Assembly: GCA_026388495.1 (NCBI GenBank)
Contig: JAPLJQ010000408.1
Span: 10,283 to 74,282, forward strand
Origin: Deltaproteobacteria bacterium
GTDB lineage: Bacteria; Desulfobacterota; Syntrophia; Syntrophales; UBA2185
Direction: 5' to 3'
Length of the DNA stretch: 64,000 bases
The position numbers and the translations under genes are program-made. The first letter of the stretch is position 1. Each line of letters opens with the position of its first letter. This document shows, in pieces, positions 15,616 to 23,534 of this stretch. Below the pieces are notes generated by a model. It worked only from the letters and a program-made list of their open reading frames with translations. It was not told where the DNA came from and did not search any database.

Positions 15616-17037
15616 TTACCTTTTTTTAACGACTTTCAGCAGCACGAGAAAACCTTTAAACATATACCAGAAAAGACGAGGATTCGAAATCACATCAATA
15701 AATTTTCTAATCAACACCGATGGTCTGAAATAAAATGCCCCTAACATTTCTGCCCTGGCCTTTTCCATATCCTTGCTGGTAAAGCCGTGAGGTACAAAAA
15801 CGGTGCTCAGGGTATTCATCTTGCGCCAATCCTTTTCAAAAGCGCCATATTCCGATGCATTTTCATAGAGGGCCGTTCCAGGAAAAGGCGTAAGCTGCAT
15901 AACGGAGATGTCATCGAGGGGCAGTTTTAATACCAGCTCTTTTGTAAGTCTCAGCGACTCTAATGTTTCTCCGGGAAAACCGACCATGAAGAAACCTTTT
16001 GTTTTCAGTCCCGCCTCTCGACTCCAACGAACGGCATCTTCCATGCGGGAAAGGTCTTCCCCCTTCTGCATGGCGTCGAGGATTCGTTGGTCTCCACTCT
16101 CTATGCCGTATGAGATATGCCAGCACCCGGCCTTTCTCATGAGGGCCAGCAACGCAGGCGTAACCCGATCAGCGCGGCCCAAACAGGACCAGGTCACATC
16201 AATTTTCGCTGCAATCAAGCGTTCACAGAATTCCGTGACCCATTTCCAGGCGATAATAAACGTGTCGTCTTCAATCAGTATTTCTCTGACCCCATAATGA
16301 GACGCCAGATCCTTTATCAGGTTGACGGCATACGTGGGGCTGTACGAACGTACCTTGTTCCCGAAAACAGAACGGTCGCAGAACTGGCACTGATTGGGAC
16401 ATCCCCGGGTTAAAACAACAGAGGCACAGGGAAATCGATTCATCCTGGCCGGTGACGGGTAGAAATCACCCGGGAATCCCCGAAAGAGGTTCCATGCCGG
16501 CAAAGGTAATTCATCAAGATTGTTAAGAAACGGGCGGCGAGGGTTTACAACGATGCGCTCTTTGACCTTCACTGCAGTGCCTGCAATAGATTCGGGCGCT
16601 GCCCCCGTTTCATCAACACCCCGGAGGATCTCGGCAAAGGTCACTTCCCCTTCGCCAATGACCGCCATGTCAAAATGGCTAAACTCGGACAGCGTCTCTT
16701 CAGGAAGTGCCGTTACATGGCAACCGCCGATGATGGTTATCGCCTTGTCATTCATCGCCTTGATGCGCTTGGCCAGTTCAGAGGATGCGACAATGCCGGA
16801 TGTGGTCGAAGTGATACCCACGATATGGGGGTGATAATCAGCTATTTCGGCTACCGTCTGATCCACCGTCAGACAATGCGCGGCCGCATCAATAACGCGG
16901 ACGTCCATCTTTTCCCATTTGGCAACAGCGCCCAGACACGCTAATGCATAAGAGGGTTCCGTATTCGCGGCACCGGAAAAATTTCCATATCTTTCCTGCA
17001 GCGTCAGGGGAGATGAAATGAGGGCAACGCGAAGCAT
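15616..17037 (-). CDS. Cobalamin-binding-type radical SAM protein
   Basis: 473 residues. Residues about 1-150 resemble the B12-binding domain (ALACLGAVAKWEKMDVRVID, HIVGITSTTSGIVASSELAK, ITIIGGCHVTALPEE). The radical SAM domain contains the 4Fe-4S motif CPNQCQFC within VVLTRGCPNQCQFCDRSVFG and the later elements EDDTFII and HISYGIESGDQRILDAMQKG. Members methylate unactivated carbons or phosphorus, or perform other radical chemistry, using SAM and often methylcobalamin. The substrate here is unknown. It is one of three such proteins in the window, each in a glycan-gene setting. Confidence 0.9.
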   Translation of the reverse strand: MLRVALISSPLTLQERYGNFSGAANTEPSYALACLGAVAKWEKMDVRVIDAAAHCLTVDQTVAEIADYHPHIVGITSTTSGIVASSELAKRIKAMNDKAITIIGGCHVTALPEETLSEFSHFDMAVIGEGEVTFAEILRGVDETGAAPESIAGTAVKVKERIVVNPRRPFLNNLDELPLPAWNLFRGFPGDFYPSPARMNRFPCASVVLTRGCPNQCQFCDRSVFGNKVRSYSPTYAVNLIKDLASHYGVREILIEDDTFIIAWKWVTEFCERLIAAKIDVTWSCLGRADRVTPALLALMRKAGCWHISYGIESGDQRILDAMQKGEDLSRMEDAVRWSREAGLKTKGFFMVGFPGETLESLRLTKELVLKLPLDDISVMQLTPFPGTALYENASEYGAFEKDWRKMNTLSTVFVPHGFTSKDMEKARAEMLGAFYFRPSVLIRKFIDVISNPRLFWYMFKGFLVLLKVVKKR

Positions 17038-17038
17038 G

Positions 17039-17090
17039 ATTATTTCTCTTCCAGGCGCATCGCAATCTGCTGCGTAAGTTTTTTTAGTGA
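17039..17090 (-). pseudogene. 3' remnant of a DUF2304 gene
   Basis: The minus strand reads KKLTQQIAMRLEEK and a stop, nearly the same as the C-terminus of the intact DUF2304 protein at 17933-18265 (KRLTQQIAMRMEEK). The differences are mostly synonymous or conservative, so this is the end of a diverged second copy rather than a recent duplication. The reading frame is cut off upstream exactly where the REP-like element at 17091 begins. It lies immediately before the radical SAM start. Confidence 0.65.
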
Positions 17091-17158
17091 AATAGGGGGT
17101 CAGAGCAACATTAACGTTACTCTTTTACGAGAGCATCAATATTACTCTACCCCCTATT
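17091..17158. repeat. REP-like inverted repeat
   Basis: AATAGGGGGTCAGAGCAA (17091-17108) faces TTACTCTACCCCCTATT (17142-17158), imperfect complements enclosing about 33 bases. The sequence belongs to the same GGGGTCAGAGTAACATTA family as the elements at 14539 and 23442. It lies between the DUF2304 remnant and the antitoxin gene. Confidence 0.65.
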
Positions 17159-17188
17159 AATCCCGCTATTAATCACGAGAAGGTTGCC

Positions 17189-17506
17189 CTATGCGATCAC
17201 TTGCAGCCCCTTTTTTTGAATAACCGTCAACAAACGCAGAGCAGGGCCACCCGGTTTTTTTACACCACGTTCCCAATCAGACACAAGATTTTTCGACACA
17301 TTCAGGTATCGCGCAAATACAGGCTGAGAGATGCTCTCACGCTTCCGGATGAGCTTGATCTCTTCGGACGAAAGAACCCGCACCGGCGTCAGGCAAGCCT
17401 CATCGAACTCGCGCATTGTCTTCTTTTCGATAGCGCCGATCTCGTGCAGTGCCTCCATAGTGCTGTGTATAGCGGCAAAAGCTTCACTTCGATATTTTTT
17501 CGCCAT
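17189..17506 (-). CDS. higA: HigA-type XRE antitoxin / NadS-like transcription regulator
   Basis: 105 residues. The C-terminal half is a Cro/CI helix-turn-helix: EEIKLIRKRESISQPVFARYL and NVSKNLVSDWERGVKKPGGPAL. The N-terminal half (MAKKYRSEAFAAIHSTMEAL, then MREFDEACLTPV) matches the antitoxins that follow phage Gp49-like HigB toxins. It should neutralise that toxin and repress the promoter upstream of the pair. Its start lies inside the original toxin reading frame. Because the toxin gene is interrupted by a stop codon, this may now be an orphan regulator. Confidence 0.85.
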   Translation of the reverse strand: MAKKYRSEAFAAIHSTMEALHEIGAIEKKTMREFDEACLTPVRVLSSEEIKLIRKRESISQPVFARYLNVSKNLVSDWERGVKKPGGPALRLLTVIQKKGLQVIA

Positions 17507-17873
17507 CGTTTTTTACCTCCTCAAGCCGGCTATTGTCTATGAGAACAGATGATTGGGAATCGGAAAGTGCCAAGACGTGCTTAGCCATTTTCTTGAACTG
17601 CTCCTCTTCATCTTCACGGATATTGGCCTAATCTCCTTTGGCAAACCCGTATACAAAAAACGCTTCCTCACCTCTGCGGAGCAGAATAATCGCCCGGTAG
17701 CCTTTCGATTTTCCCTGACCGGGCCGTGCGATGCGCTGTTTGATTACGCCACCGCCCAAATCGGCATCCACCTGAGAATTTTCAGCTCTTTGAACGGCCT
17801 CCCGAAGCACCTCATCGGAAATCTTTTCCTTTCGGGCAAAACGTGTGAACCAACTGTTCTTGAAAATTCTCAT
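17484..17873 (-). pseudogene. HigB (Gp49/RelE-like) toxin gene with in-frame amber codon
   Basis: The frame opens at an ATG at 17873 with MRIFKNSWFTRFARKEKISD and continues through RPGQGKSKGYRAIILLRRGE to VYGFAKGD, then meets TAG at 17628-17630 (codon 82). The same frame continues for 47 sense codons past the TAG with family-like sequence (ANIREDEEEQFKKMAKHVLA), ending at a TGA at 17484 inside higA. Homologues have an uninterrupted KSDRANI- or KNERANI-type stretch at the break, so a sense codon probably became TAG. Either the toxin is truncated to 81 residues or it is inactive. Confidence 0.8.
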
Positions 17874-17903
17874 TCAACACACCATTTCATGGCGGCTTAA
17901 TAT

Positions 17904-17932
17904 ATCACACTATGTATTATATCGCAAGTCAA
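17904..17932 (-). promoter_or_regulatory. Putative promoter of the higBA module
   Basis: On the minus strand TTGACT (17927-17932) and TGTGAT (17904-17909) are 17 bases apart, about 30 bases before the higB ATG. An imperfect palindrome around ATATCACACTATGTATTATAT overlaps the -10 region and would suit a HigA operator. The -35 box abuts the DUF2304 stop codon. Confidence 0.4.
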
Positions 17933-18265
17933 TTATTTTTCTTCCATTCGCATGGCAATCTGCTGCGTCAGCCTTTTTATCTGTCGGCGCTGTATGGAAA
18001 TGATGATGGAGAATTGCAGGCACATCAAGAACAATATCAGGATCGAAAAAAGAAAAAGCGTCGTAATGGGTGTCGCCACGTCTATTTGCCGTGAAAACCA
18101 GAGGAGCCAGTCATACTTGACAACGATCAGCGGGGCCATGATACCAACCGACAGCCAGAGCCAACAATATGAAATGTCAAGCCTCCCTTTCTGAATCAAT
18201 CTTACAATCAACAAGAATAGAGCAAGACTGATCAACAGCATAATAAAATACTGCTTAGGGTACAT
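17933..18265 (-). CDS. DUF2304 membrane protein
   Basis: 110 residues with three hydrophobic helices (about 8-24, 34-50 and 66-88: YFIMLLISLALFLLIVRLI, WLWLSVGIMAPLIVV, TTLFLFSILILFLMCLQF) and a basic C-terminal helix ending in RRQIKRLTQQIAMRMEEK. This matches DUF2304 proteins, which are encoded next to Dpm-type glycosyltransferases in bacteria and archaea. The gene overlaps the 3' end of such a transferase gene by 11 bases. It may be a membrane partner of that enzyme; no activity is known. Confidence 0.85.
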   Translation of the reverse strand: MYPKQYFIMLLISLALFLLIVRLIQKGRLDISYCWLWLSVGIMAPLIVVKYDWLLWFSRQIDVATPITTLFLFSILILFLMCLQFSIIISIQRRQIKRLTQQIAMRMEEK

Positions 18266-18989
18266 ACTGTTTCCACCTCCTTTGACTTAAAAAAACCATC
18301 ACGATGGAAAGGATCATTTTGATGACATAATACAGCGGTTTTAATCCGGCATGCATGGATTCGCCGCCGGAGCGCCCAAGCATGACCACGGGGACCTCCT
18401 TCACACGAAAACCTGCGTAATGCGCCATCAGTAAAACATCGGCATCCGGAAAGTCATTGGGGAACTGGCCCCGCGAAAAAAGTTCAAAGGCTTTCCTGTT
18501 CAGACACTGAAAGCCCGATGTCGGATCGGTAATTTTATATCCAATAATCAAAGATAATATCATTCCAAAAATTTTCTGCCCTGCTTTACGGACAAAGGAT
18601 GTTTTGTAAGTACTAACTGAAGATAGATAGCGGCTTCCTATGACGATATCTGCCCTTCCGTCTAAAACAGGAGCAAGAATTTGCGGCACTTCATCGGGAA
18701 GATGCTGGCCATCGCCATCCATTTGGACAATGAATTCATACCCGTATTTTAAAGCATAGAAATAACCCGTTTCCAAAGCGGCGCCGTAACCCAAATTTAT
18801 CAGATGCGTAACGACATCGGCCCCGGCCCCAACGGATTCATTGCCCGTATCATCGGATGAGCAGTCATTCACGACGAGTACCTTGGCTGACGGCAAGATG
18901 AGCTTTGCCGCCCTAATAATGTCTCCTACCCGTCCATGTTCATTATAGGCCGGGATCACTACCAGAACTTTTTGATTGTCCCTGATCAT
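18255..18989 (-). CDS. GT2 glycosyltransferase, polyprenyl-phosphate type (Dpm-like)
   Basis: 244 residues in a single GT-A domain: VLVVIPAYNEHGRVGDIIRA, LVVNDCSSDDTGNESVGAG, LGYGAALETGYFYALKYGYE and the metal-binding FIVQMDGDGQHLPDEVP, followed by RYLSSVSTYKTSFVRKAGQK. There is only a short hydrophobic tail (YYVIKMILSIVMVFL). Enzymes of this type move a sugar from a nucleotide donor to undecaprenyl phosphate for use on the outer face of the membrane. The DUF2304 gene overlaps its end and a GT4 gene lies 43 bases upstream. Confidence 0.9.
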   Translation of the reverse strand: MIRDNQKVLVVIPAYNEHGRVGDIIRAAKLILPSAKVLVVNDCSSDDTGNESVGAGADVVTHLINLGYGAALETGYFYALKYGYEFIVQMDGDGQHLPDEVPQILAPVLDGRADIVIGSRYLSSVSTYKTSFVRKAGQKIFGMILSLIIGYKITDPTSGFQCLNRKAFELFSRGQFPNDFPDADVLLMAHYAGFRVKEVPVVMLGRSGGESMHAGLKPLYYVIKMILSIVMVFLSQRRWKQYVP

Positions 18990-19032
18990 GACGGAAGGGC
19001 TTTCTCCTGCAATCTGATGTCCGAAACAGCGG

Positions 19033-20214
19033 TCAATTCTTCACACCCTCAATCCTCCTGAGAAGCATGGATGCAATCTCCTTAAGCGAGGGGTTGACAT
19101 CCTTCTTCCTATTTTTATCTATTCTTTTAAGCAGATGAAAGAACTCTTCCGGTTTATTTAAATCAAAATAGTAAACGTTATTCTCGCCGCCATTATCGGT
19201 GAAAATGTCAATTAACCCTGGCAACCTCGTAGCAATAACCGGTTTTTCACAAGCCATGTATTGATATAATTTGCTAGGAAAAATGATGTCGGTAATTTTA
19301 TTAGTGGCAAATGGGTTTATACATACATCGGCCAGATTTATATATTTAGGCAATTCGGAATAATTGATAAATCCTGTTAAGATTACAACATCGCTCAAAT
19401 CGTTTTTTTCGATCATTTTTCTCAATAAATTCATCTGTTCACCATGCCCGACGATGATGAACTTTATTTTTTTACGCTCCAGTGGATTATTGATCAGAAA
19501 TCGAATTAAAACATCCAGACCGGAGAAATTATAAAGTGTGCCCGCAAACAGAACCACTCGGTCGTTCTCTGCGATGCTGAATTTTCGAACAAGCTCCAAG
19601 TCCTTTGGCTGCGGGTGGAAAAGGTCTATATCGGAACCCGTAGGCAAGTATGAGGTGGTATTCGGGTTACCTCCCATCTCAACAACATATTTAGTCAGTT
19701 TGGGGGTAATGGCAGTTATTGATGAAACTTTTTTATAAACCAATCGTTCCATGACGTACGTCGGCAACGAAAGGATCTTGGATGGTACCAACTGGTGCGA
19801 TACATCCAATGAACGAAAGTGAACCGGAATTTTATGTTTTTTTGCCCAATAAAGTGTTTGCAGACCATTGGTTGGGACCGAATACAGAACGATCCTCTCA
19901 ATATTGTATTGCCTGATTATCTTGCCAATAATGAAGAAATACGAGAAAAAAGCCAGGAGGCGACTGATTCCAAAGATTTTAACGATCCCTGGCCTGATCA
20001 ATGTTATGCCTTTTTCTTTATTGGATTTTCTGACATTTTGCAGACATTGAGTCTTCAGCGATCCTATATCAAAAATATTCTTTTTCTTCCAGTCCATAGG
20101 ATAATCAACCACATAAACATTATGGCCCTGTGAAGCATAAATCTCCGGTATGATTTGAAACTCGAAAACAACCTTATTAATGTATTCGGTTTCGTGTACA
20201 AAAAGAATATTCAT
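19033..20214 (-). CDS. GT4 glycosyltransferase (WbuB-like context)
   Basis: 393 residues, GT-B. The N-terminal domain starts MNILFVHETEYINKVVFEFQ; the C-terminal donor domain has VVLFAGTLYNFSGLDVLIRF, IIVGHGEQMNLLRKMIE, VILTGFINYSELPKYINLAD and the closing FPSKLYQYMACEKPVIATRLPG with the E/C acid region. It should add a sugar to the glycan intermediate. It directly follows the genes for a UDP-2-acetamido-2,6-dideoxy-L-hexose, so that sugar is a reasonable donor, as with WbuB and L-FucNAc. Specificity is inference from position. The gene is notably AT-rich compared with its neighbours. Confidence 0.88.
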   Translation of the reverse strand: MNILFVHETEYINKVVFEFQIIPEIYASQGHNVYVVDYPMDWKKKNIFDIGSLKTQCLQNVRKSNKEKGITLIRPGIVKIFGISRLLAFFSYFFIIGKIIRQYNIERIVLYSVPTNGLQTLYWAKKHKIPVHFRSLDVSHQLVPSKILSLPTYVMERLVYKKVSSITAITPKLTKYVVEMGGNPNTTSYLPTGSDIDLFHPQPKDLELVRKFSIAENDRVVLFAGTLYNFSGLDVLIRFLINNPLERKKIKFIIVGHGEQMNLLRKMIEKNDLSDVVILTGFINYSELPKYINLADVCINPFATNKITDIIFPSKLYQYMACEKPVIATRLPGLIDIFTDNGGENNVYYFDLNKPEEFFHLLKRIDKNRKKDVNPSLKEIASMLLRRIEGVKN

Positions 20215-20263
20215 AGGTATTTACCCGATTAACTTCAAAGTTGAAAAACACGTCTTAAACTGG

Positions 20264-21418
20264 TCAATCGGGCTTTCGCCATACCGTGCGGTTAATATAA
20301 TCCGTGTAGCTGACAATTATTCGCAGGACTTTTTTAGAGACGTTGTCCGTGTCATAATCCTGCACCAATCTAAACTGGCGTTTATCACTGGAATGTTGTT
20401 TGACCACTATATCAACAGACTCAAGGACCCTTTCGGCTTTAAGGCCGCACATAATTAGCGTGCCCTCATCCATACCCTCCGGCCTTTCATGCGCCTGCCG
20501 TATGGTAACCGCCGGAAAATTTAAGATGCTGGATTCTTCCGTTATTGTACCGCTGTCGGAGACCACGCAAAAAGCGTTCTGTTGGAGTTTGACATATTCG
20601 TAAAATCCCAGCGGTTTAAGAAAACTTATTCTCGGATCAAGATGGGCGACGTTCGTCTCTTCCAGCCTTTTCCTTGTCCTGGGATGCGTAGAGACGATAA
20701 CCGGCTTATCGTACTTTTTCGCCAGGGCATTCACCGAGTCAAGAATGTCCCGGAAATTCTCCTCGCTGTCCACGTTTTCCTCCCGGTGAGTACTCAGGAC
20801 CAAATATCCCCCTTTTTTAAGCCCCAATCTCGACAGCACATCGGATTTCACTATCGCAGGCATATAGTGGTTCAGGACCTCTTTCATTGGGGAGCCCGTC
20901 TTGATGACTGTTTCAGGTCTCAATCCTTCGCTCAGGAGATACCTGCGGGCGTGCTCTGTCAGCGTCATGTTTATATCGCTTAGATGGTCCACTATCTTGC
21001 GGTTGAGCTCTTCGGGCACCCGCTGGTCAAACGAGCGGTTTCCGGCCTCCATGTGGAAAATTGGTATCTTGCGCCGTTTGGCGGGTATGACGGACAGACA
21101 GCTATTCGTGTCGCCGTAAAGCAAAACGGCGTCGGGTTTTTCTTTTTCCATGACTTCGTCGGCCTTCGCTATTATATTGCCGATAGTCTGTGCCAGCGAG
21201 TCGCCCACTGAATTAAGAAAATGGTCCGGCTTGCGGATCTCCATCTCCTTGAAAAATAACTCATTAAGTTCATAGTCGTAATTCTGCCCTGTATGCACCA
21301 GCACGTGATTAAGGTGTTTTTCCAACTCGTACATCACACGGCTCAGCTTTATTATCTCCGGTCGAGTACCGACGATAGTCATCACTTTCAAAGGCATGTC
21401 CGTTCTCCTTATATCCAA
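20264..21418 (-). CDS. wecB: UDP-N-acetylglucosamine 2-epimerase family (WecB/FnlC/WbvD)
   Basis: 384 residues of the non-hydrolysing 2-epimerase fold: VMTIVGTRPEIIKLSRVMYE, LVHTGQNYDYELNELFF, AVLLYGDTNSCLSVIPAKR, IFHMEAGNRSFDQRVPEELN, and the C-terminal CVVSDSGTITEESSILNFPA and RPEGMDEGTLIMCGL. The true start may be the MPLKV methionine eight codons in. With the two dehydratase/reductase genes just upstream it most likely inverts C2 of a UDP-2-acetamido-2,6-dideoxy-L-sugar rather than UDP-GlcNAc, the role of FnlC or WbvD in L-FucNAc or L-QuiNAc synthesis. Confidence 0.9.
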   Translation of the reverse strand: MDIRRTDMPLKVMTIVGTRPEIIKLSRVMYELEKHLNHVLVHTGQNYDYELNELFFKEMEIRKPDHFLNSVGDSLAQTIGNIIAKADEVMEKEKPDAVLLYGDTNSCLSVIPAKRRKIPIFHMEAGNRSFDQRVPEELNRKIVDHLSDINMTLTEHARRYLLSEGLRPETVIKTGSPMKEVLNHYMPAIVKSDVLSRLGLKKGGYLVLSTHREENVDSEENFRDILDSVNALAKKYDKPVIVSTHPRTRKRLEETNVAHLDPRISFLKPLGFYEYVKLQQNAFCVVSDSGTITEESSILNFPAVTIRQAHERPEGMDEGTLIMCGLKAERVLESVDIVVKQHSSDKRQFRLVQDYDTDNVSKKVLRIIVSYTDYINRTVWRKPD

Positions 21419-21447
21419 TTATTCCAATTATTTCAGCAGTTCGCCCT

Positions 21448-22344
21448 TTACCTCCATTGGTCGTAGGGTGTATGATCGGCAGCAATATCAAACATCATTT
21501 GCCGCCACGATGGGCACTTAAATCCCGTGGCGTCTATGAACTTGTCACCATTCAGGTTTCGCCTACATTCAAATGTATCGTCCGGCTCTATCTCGACGTC
21601 CATTTTATAGGCCTCTTTCATCAGGTTAAGCAATTCGTATTTGGAACACGTCTCACTGGCAACATGGTAAAGCCCGTTCAAACCTGGAAATTTTTCTATC
21701 AGTTCGCACACCAGCGCGGCAAGGCGGTTCGTTGTAAGACCAGTGAAAAGCGCTTTGCAGAAGCCCTGCACATGTTTGCCGTTATGTGCCAGGAACCATT
21801 CCAGGAGTTCTGTGCCGTCGATGATCTCCCGACCTATAAAAGAAGACCTGAGAGTCAATGCACAAGGCGCCTCCACGTCACCAAGCATTTTTGTTATCCC
21901 ATAAAGATCCTGAGCGTCAGGAGGGCTGTCCTCGTCGTAATTCCCTATCCTGCCGTCAAAAACGCAGACCGTACTGAAATGAATAAGACGGGCGCTGTTT
22001 TTAGTGCACCACGCCACAAGTATATGAGGGAGCAAGGCGTTGATGGCGATGTTGGATAGTTTGTCTTCCGCTTCCCGGCTCCGTAGCGTCACGCCTGCAC
22101 AATTTACGATAATCGAAGGGTGTATTTCCTCCAGGATAATTTTAAGCTGCCCGAAATCCCGGAGATCAAGGTTGTCCACCACCGTTGGACCCTTAAAAAG
22201 GCCGCATTTTTCATAGTAGGATTTAGATTTTCTTATGGTGACATAGGTATCGGGAAATTTCGCCGGCATAAGCTGCCAGAGCTTATGCCCCAGTGTGCCA
22301 CCCCCCCCTAAGATAAGTATACGTTCTGCTTTATGCCCATTCAT
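21448..22344 (-). CDS. RmlD/WbvR-like NAD(P)-dependent sugar reductase
   Basis: 298 residues, SDR fold. The NAD(P) loop ILILGGGGTLGHKLWQL lies at the N-terminus, then IIVNCAGVTLRSREAEDK, IHFSTVCVFDGRIGNYDED and the catalytic Y-x3-K in DLYGITKMLGDVEA. It lacks the C-terminal cupin domain of FnlB/CapF proteins and is closer in size to RmlD and WbvR, which reduce the 4-keto intermediate of UDP-L-RhaNAc. It lies between the 4,6-dehydratase and the 2-epimerase genes. The glycine loop is encoded by a run of eight G (22301-22308), a slippage-prone tract. Confidence 0.82.
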   Translation of the reverse strand: MNGHKAERILILGGGGTLGHKLWQLMPAKFPDTYVTIRKSKSYYEKCGLFKGPTVVDNLDLRDFGQLKIILEEIHPSIIVNCAGVTLRSREAEDKLSNIAINALLPHILVAWCTKNSARLIHFSTVCVFDGRIGNYDEDSPPDAQDLYGITKMLGDVEAPCALTLRSSFIGREIIDGTELLEWFLAHNGKHVQGFCKALFTGLTTNRLAALVCELIEKFPGLNGLYHVASETCSKYELLNLMKEAYKMDVEIEPDDTFECRRNLNGDKFIDATGFKCPSWRQMMFDIAADHTPYDQWR

Positions 22345-22374
22345 TGAGTTGGAACATTCCTCTTAAATCTGTAG

Positions 22375-23418
22375 TTATAAACGAGACGGTACATTTAAAA
22401 TTATCTTACGCGTATCCAGAGCAGCCCTGACAAAGTCAAGTTTCAGCAGCAATGCAATCAGACTATCCTCGGCAAGGCGGCGGGTATTATGAGAGTTGTA
22501 ATCTTCCTGGCTGGAAACCTTGGTTTCACCCTCATTAAAATATAAGGAATAATTCAGATCCCGCACATCTGAAGAAATCCGGTAATATTTACCCATATCC
22601 TCGGCCTTTGCCATTTCTTCGCGGGTTAAAAGGGTTTCATATAACTTTTCCCCATGTCTGGTACCGATGATCCGGACCTCAGTCTTTGCATTAAAGATCC
22701 GTTTCAGTGCATTGGCCAGGGTCCCGATGGTTGCCGCCGGCGCCTTCTGGACAAATATATCCCCGGGATTTCCATGTTGAAACGCATAGACCACCAAATC
22801 CAGGGCGTCATCGATAGACATCATGAAGCGCGTCATATTCGGATCGGTCACCGTAATGGGGGACTCGGATAGGATCTGGTTGATGAAGAACGGGATCACA
22901 GAGCCGCGCGAGCCCATGACATTCCCGTAACGGGTTCCACAGAAGATGGTACTTGAATCCCCGTGAGCCCGTGCTTTGGCAATCATCATCTTTTCCATAA
23001 GCGCCTTGGACATGCCCATGGCATTGATGGGATAGACAGCCTTGTCCGTACTCAAGGCAATCATGTTTCTGACTCCGCATGCCAACGCTGCATTCATTAC
23101 GTTTTCCGCACCCAGGCTATTCGTACGGACAGCTTCCAAGGGAAAGAACTCACAGGAGGGTACCTGTTTGAGTGCAGCGGCATTAAAAACCAGATCGACA
23201 TTGATCATGGCCGCCAGAATGCTGTCGTAATCCCGGACATTCCCCAGGTAGAACTTCACCTTCGGATTCCGCAGTGCATTGCGCATCTCATCCTGTTTCT
23301 TTTCATCACGGGAAAAGATACGGATCTCTTTGATATCTGTTTCCAGAAAGCGGTTTAAAATAGCATTACCAAATGTGCCGGTGCCGCCTGTTATTAAAAG
23401 GATTTTGTTGTTAAACAT
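22375..23418 (-). CDS. UDP-GlcNAc 4,6-dehydratase/5-epimerase (FnlA/CapE/WbvB type)
   Basis: 347 residues. The Rossmann loop is ILLITGGTGTFGNAILNRFL, followed by IRIFSRDEKKQDEMRN, VFNAAALKQVPSCEFFPLEA (Lys in the YxxxK-variant family signature), ALSTDKAVYPINAMGMSKAL and FCGTRYGNVMGSRGSVIPFF. This arrangement, with MGMSK in place of YxxxK, is diagnostic of the inverting dehydratase family that starts L-FucNAc and L-QuiNAc synthesis from UDP-GlcNAc. The reductase and epimerase for the later steps follow directly in the operon. Confidence 0.92.
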   Translation of the reverse strand: MFNNKILLITGGTGTFGNAILNRFLETDIKEIRIFSRDEKKQDEMRNALRNPKVKFYLGNVRDYDSILAAMINVDLVFNAAALKQVPSCEFFPLEAVRTNSLGAENVMNAALACGVRNMIALSTDKAVYPINAMGMSKALMEKMMIAKARAHGDSSTIFCGTRYGNVMGSRGSVIPFFINQILSESPITVTDPNMTRFMMSIDDALDLVVYAFQHGNPGDIFVQKAPAATIGTLANALKRIFNAKTEVRIIGTRHGEKLYETLLTREEMAKAEDMGKYYRISSDVRDLNYSLYFNEGETKVSSQEDYNSHNTRRLAEDSLIALLLKLDFVRAALDTRKIILNVPSRL

Positions 23419-23441
23419 GAATGACTCCTTAAAGGTGTCAA

Positions 23442-23463
23442 ATGGGCTCAGAGTAACATTAAC
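23442..23463. repeat. Single REP-like arm
   Basis: ATGGGCTCAGAGTAACATTA repeats the GGGTCAGAGTAACATTA core of the inverted repeat at 14539, here without a visible facing arm. It lies in the 115-base gap between the dehydratase start and the end of the next glycosyltransferase gene. Confidence 0.55.
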
Positions 23464-23494
23464 CCCGACCCTGCTATACTTGTGTCTCTCTGGG

Positions 23495-23533
23495 ACGCCC
23501 CGCTTTACCCGGCCTGATCCCTATTATCATATA
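23495..23533 (+). pseudogene. Possible N-terminal remnant of a REP-associated tyrosine transposase
   Basis: The plus strand 32 bases past the REP-like arm reads (T)PRFTRPDPYYHI, which resembles the start of Y1-type REP-associated transposases (MPR...P...YHI). The expected ATG is ACG. The frame is lost after about 13 codons at the end of the neighbouring gene. The match is short, so the call is tentative. Confidence 0.3.
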
Positions 23534-23534
23534 C

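Noticed and set aside
17628..17630. TAG in higB as a pyrrolysine codon
   Set aside because: No pyrrolysine genes or a reason for a special residue at a variable position are seen; a nonsense mutation is simpler.
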